64,000 nt of DNA from Halalkalibacillus halophilus DSM 18494 (GTDB taxonomy: Bacteria > Bacillota > Bacilli > Bacillales > Alkalibacillaceae): assembly GCF_000423105.1 (NCBI RefSeq), contig NZ_AUHI01000004.1, positions 186,001 through 250,000 on the forward strand. Reading direction: 5' to 3'. Shown here one piece after another: positions 61,697 through 64,000 of the stretch (within the stretch, counting starts at the first letter, position 1; every line of letters starts with the position of its first letter). Under the pieces are notes generated by a model, which searched no databases, was not told the origin of the DNA, and saw nothing but the letters and a program-made list of their open reading frames with translations. The position numbers were made by a program, and so were the translations under genes.

Positions 61697-61774
61697 ATGA
61701 AATTCTATACGATCAAGCTTCCAAAGTTTCTGGGTGGAATGGTTCGTGCTTTTATGGGGATGTTTAGTAAATAG
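61697..61774 (+). CDS. spoVM: Stage V sporulation protein SpoVM
   Basis: SpoVM is a tiny amphipathic helix that recognises the convex surface of the forespore membrane and recruits SpoIVA to start coat assembly. The 25-residue product begins MKFYTIKLPKFLGG and continues VRAFMGMFSK, differing from the B. subtilis peptide at only a few positions. The conserved Pro9 needed for shallow insertion is kept. AGGAGGGGG lies just before ATG 61697. It is too short for most gene finders. Its place between thiN and rpmB is the same as in B. subtilis. I see only a poor match to a sigma-E promoter upstream. Confidence 0.95.
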   Translation: MKFYTIKLPKFLGGMVRAFMGMFSK

Positions 61775-61783
61775 CACAAAATT

Positions 61784-61827
61784 AAAAAGCTGTCTCGTAA
61801 GTTATTTAACTTACGAGACAGCTTTTT
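61784..61827. terminator. Bidirectional terminator between spoVM and rpmB
   Basis: AAAAAGCTGTCTCGTAAG (61784-61801) and its exact complement CTTACGAGACAGCTTTTT (61810-61827) form, with the inner GTTA/TAAC, a 21-bp perfect inverted repeat. Both ends carry A/T runs, so it can end transcription on both strands. Confidence 0.9.
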
Positions 61828-61854
61828 ATACGTGCATGTGTAACAGAAAACTAA

Positions 61855-62043
61855 TTATACGCGTTCTACTTTACCAGATTTTAGAGCACGTGTAGAAACA
61901 TAAACACGCTTTGGTTTACCGTCTACCATAATACGCACTTTTTGTACGTTAGATTTCCATTTACGTTTATTAGCGTTCATTGCGTGAGAACGATGGTTAC
62001 CAGTAGATGTTTTACGTCCAGTAACTTGGCATTTACGAGCCAT
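61855..62043 (-). CDS. rpmB: 50S ribosomal protein L28
   Basis: The 62-residue basic protein begins MARKCQVTGRKTSTGNHRSHAMNANKRKW and ends YVSTRALKSGKVERV, typical of L28. Only one cysteine (Cys5) is present, so it is the zinc-independent form, while L32 in this window is the zinc form. GGAGGGATTACT precedes the start. It is transcribed alone, convergent to spoVM and divergent from the Asp23-family gene, as in B. subtilis. Confidence 0.97.
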   Translation of the reverse strand: MARKCQVTGRKTSTGNHRSHAMNANKRKWKSNVQKVRIMVDGKPKRVYVSTRALKSGKVERV

Positions 62044-62092
62044 TAGTAATCCCTCCTGCTTAATCTTAATCTCTTAATTTAGATACTTTTAT

Positions 62093-62121
62093 ACTTTATC
62101 ATATGGTAAATAGCATTTCAA
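62093..62121 (-). promoter_or_regulatory. Candidate sigma-A promoter for rpmB
   Basis: On the minus strand TTGAAA (62121-62116), a 17-bp spacer and TAAAGT (62098-62093) lie about 50 bp before the rpmB start. Confidence 0.55.
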
Positions 62122-62247
62122 TCCTAACAAGTGCATTTCTATCAAGAATTTTATCTTGACAGCCAGAACTTCTACCGATAACCTTTTAAAATGTGAATGG
62201 TTGTAGTAAAATATCCATAGTTATAGCTAGTTACGAGGAGGATCATT

Positions 62248-62607
62248 ATGACGATTGAATTTCATAATCAATATGGAAACGTGTCGATAACCAAAGAAGT
62301 AGTATCAACTATTGCTGGCGGAGCTGCAATGGAATGCTATGGAATTGTAGGAATGGCTTCTAGAAAACAAATAAAAGATGGCTTATCGGAAATATTAGGT
62401 AAGGAGAATTTCACTAAAGGTGTGGTTGTAAGGCAAGAAGACGATGATCTAATGATTGATATGTATATCATCGTAAGCTATGGCACAAAAGTTTCAGAAG
62501 TAGCTCATAATGTTCAAAATCAAGTTAAATATGCTCTGAAGAAGATGGTAGGGCTAGATGTGGTGTCCGTTAATATATATATTCACGGGGTACGAGTAAC
62601 AAATTAA
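62248..62607 (+). CDS. Asp23/Gls24 family envelope stress protein (YloU)
   Basis: A 119-residue protein of the Asp23 family. The core VSTIAGGAAMECYGIVGMAS near residues 22-41 and the MYIIVSYGTKVSEVAHNVQNQV segment are typical. Relatives are membrane-associated or envelope stress proteins, and this branch is always found before fakA, suggesting a link with fatty-acid kinase. CGAGGAGGA lies before ATG 62248. fakA follows after 32 bases. Confidence 0.9.
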   Translation: MTIEFHNQYGNVSITKEVVSTIAGGAAMECYGIVGMASRKQIKDGLSEILGKENFTKGVVVRQEDDDLMIDMYIIVSYGTKVSEVAHNVQNQVKYALKKMVGLDVVSVNIYIHGVRVTN

Positions 62608-62639
62608 TAATGACTTGTAGTTTAGAGGAGGAAGGCAAC

Positions 62640-64000
62640 GTGTCAAAACATGAATTAAATGGTAAGCGGTTTGCTGAGATGGTTTTATTAGGAGCAAATC
62701 ATTTATCAAGCCAATCAGATATGATTGATAGCTTAAACGTATTTCCGGTTCCTGATGGAGATACAGGGACAAATATGAACCTAACGATGACATCTGGTGC
62801 TACGGAAGTTGAGAAATTAACTGAAGACCACATTGGAGAGGTTTCCGGAGCACTAGCAAAAGGGTTATTAATGGGTGCAAGAGGTAATTCAGGAGTCATT
62901 CTTTCTCAACTTTTCCGCGGATTTTCTAAGCACGTGAAAGAATACGAAAAAGTGAACACAACAGAGTTTGCAAATGCATTGCAAGCAGGTGTGGAAACGG
63001 CTTATAAAGCTGTGATGAAACCAGTTGAAGGGACTATTTTAACCGTAGCAAAAGATGCGGCTAATTTTGGTGTGGAAGCAGCTAAAACAACAGATGAGTT
63101 GATTCCTTTCATGGAGAAAGTCCTAAATGAAGCAAAAGAATCGCTAGAAAGAACGCCTGACCTACTCCCAGTTTTAAAAGAAGTTGGAGTGGTTGATAGT
63201 GGTGGACAAGGTCTTGTAACTGTTTATGAAGGATTTTTAAGTGCTTTAAAAGGCGAAGAACTCCCTGAAAAGAAAACACCTAATCTAGAGGATTTAGTTA
63301 GCACGGAACATCACAAAATGCATCAAGACTTTATGGACACAGAAGACATTGAATTTGGCTACTGCACGGAGTTTATGGTTAAATTTGAAAATGATAAATT
63401 AAAGGATAACCCTTTTGATGAAGAAGCTTATCGTCAAGAATTAAGTAACCATGGAGATTCTTTATTAGTAGTATCTGATGAAGATGTGGTTAAGGTACAT
63501 ATACACGCAGAATACCCAGGAGAAGTAATGACGATTGGTCAGAAGTACGGTAGTTTAATTAATATGAAAATCGAAAATATGCGAGAGCAACACACTTCAC
63601 TTATAGGTGAAAATCGTGAATCAAATCAACCTAATCAAAAAACTGAAGTGAAACAGAAACTTGCAGTTGTAACTGTTGGAATGGGAAGCGGAATTAAGGA
63701 GATGTTTGAAAGCCTTGGAGCAGCAATAGTTATTGAAGGTGGACAAACGATGAATCCAAGTACTCAAGATATTGTAGAAGCAATTAATGAAGCACACGCT
63801 GAAAACGTACTTGTTTTACCAAACAACAAAAACATTGTGATGGCTGCTGAACAAGCACAAGACCTAGTGGAATGCGAAGTAAAAGTTGTTCCAACGAAAA
63901 CAGTGCCTCAAGGAATGAGCGCAATGTTAGCACTTAACTTTGACACTGATTTGCATACAAACCACGAGGCAATGACGGCAGCTATGGACGATGTTAAAAC
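62640..64000 (+). CDS. fakA: Fatty acid kinase catalytic subunit FakA (DAK2/DhaL domain, YloV), partial
   Basis: FakA phosphorylates fatty acids held by FakB so that exogenous fatty acids can enter phospholipid synthesis. From GTG 62640 (seven bases after GAGGAGGAAG) the frame stays open for 453 codons to the window edge; the family has about 550 residues. The N-terminal DhaL-type nucleotide domain has NVFPVPDGDTGTNMNLTM (about residues 35-52), LLMGARGNSGVILSQ and VVDSGGQGL. The middle domain follows with GYCTEFMVKF and HIHAEYPG, and the C-terminal domain begins with LAVVTVGMGSGI. The 3' end is outside the window. Confidence 0.95.
   Translation, partial: MSKHELNGKRFAEMVLLGANHLSSQSDMIDSLNVFPVPDGDTGTNMNLTMTSGATEVEKLTEDHIGEVSGALAKGLLMGARGNSGVILSQLFRGFSKHVKEYEKVNTTEFANALQAGVETAYKAVMKPVEGTILTVAKDAANFGVEAAKTTDELIPFMEKVLNEAKESLERTPDLLPVLKEVGVVDSGGQGLVTVYEGFLSALKGEELPEKKTPNLEDLVSTEHHKMHQDFMDTEDIEFGYCTEFMVKFENDKLKDNPFDEEAYRQELSNHGDSLLVVSDEDVVKVHIHAEYPGEVMTIGQKYGSLINMKIENMREQHTSLIGENRESNQPNQKTEVKQKLAVVTVGMGSGIKEMFESLGAAIVIEGGQTMNPSTQDIVEAINEAHAENVLVLPNNKNIVMAAEQAQDLVECEVKVVPTKTVPQGMSAMLALNFDTDLHTNHEAMTAAMDDVK

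Noticed and set aside
62156..62161. TTGACA before the Asp23-family gene as a promoter
   Set aside because: At 17 bp it is followed only by TAACCT, a poor -10; left unannotated.
1..64000. CRISPR array, prophage, transposase, defence or secondary metabolite system
   Set aside because: No regularly spaced direct repeats, phage or transposase genes, and every sizeable gene is assigned to a conserved chromosomal family.

Overview
The window is a low-GC Gram-positive chromosome segment from an endospore-forming member of the Bacillaceae. Evidence for this is the gene order of the Bacillus division-to-fakA region, a full set of sporulation genes (spoVD, a spoVE-type SEDS gene, spoIIGA, sigE, sigG, spoVM), the bacillithiol enzyme BshC, PyrR attenuators, an ileS T-box, and a MurE with the DNPR motif of meso-diaminopimelate ligases. 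Acidic tails on several secreted domains (PBP2B, PrkC, DivIB) and a GC-rich repeat familiar from Oceanobacillus/Virgibacillus-like genomes suggest a halotolerant genus. That is inference, and I cannot name the species.

Layout. 1-5.1 kb: a frameshifted tmcAL on the minus strand, then yceD-rpmF, an enoyl-CoA hydratase-like gene, a GNAT gene (minus), panE and a DUF3397-type membrane protein. 5.2-6.9 kb: bshC. 7.0-23.3 kb: the division and cell wall (dcw) cluster mraZ-rsmH-ftsL-pbpB-spoVD-murE-murF-mraY-murD-spoVE/ftsW-divIB-ftsA-ftsZ; murG and murB are absent and murF is present, unlike B. subtilis. 23.4-26.2 kb: spoIIGA-sigE-sigG and ylmC. 26.4-30.1 kb: ylmD-ylmE-sepF-ylmG-ylmH-divIVA. 30.1-34.9 kb: T-box-ileS, a 237-bp folded repeat, lspA and rluD. 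34.9-46.6 kb: the pyrimidine operon pyrR-pyrP-pyrB-pyrC-carA-carB-pyrK-pyrD-pyrF-pyrE with two PyrR attenuators. 46.6-48.4 kb: rqcH (minus). 48.5-61.8 kb: yloC, remA-gmk-rpoZ, coaBC-priA-fmt-rsmB-prpC-prkC-rsgA-rpe-thiN and spoVM. 61.8-64 kb: rpmB (minus), an Asp23-family gene and the start of fakA, which runs off the window.

How the genes work together. The dcw block makes lipid-linked peptidoglycan precursor and the divisome. PrkC/PrpC senses wall fragments through PASTA domains. The sporulation block supplies the mother-cell sigma factor with its protease and the forespore sigma factor. The pyr operon is a string of overlapping genes controlled by UMP-dependent attenuation.

I found no prophage, transposase, CRISPR array, defence island or unknown multi-gene system. 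This is conserved core genome. The points worth a second look are regulatory or structural: the tmcAL frameshift at an A6 run, a pair of oppositely oriented GTGG arrays around the mraZ promoter, a hairpin that buries the sigG ribosome binding site beside a sigma-F-like promoter, and the repeat between ileS and lspA whose outer arms match a terminator hairpin 13 kb away.
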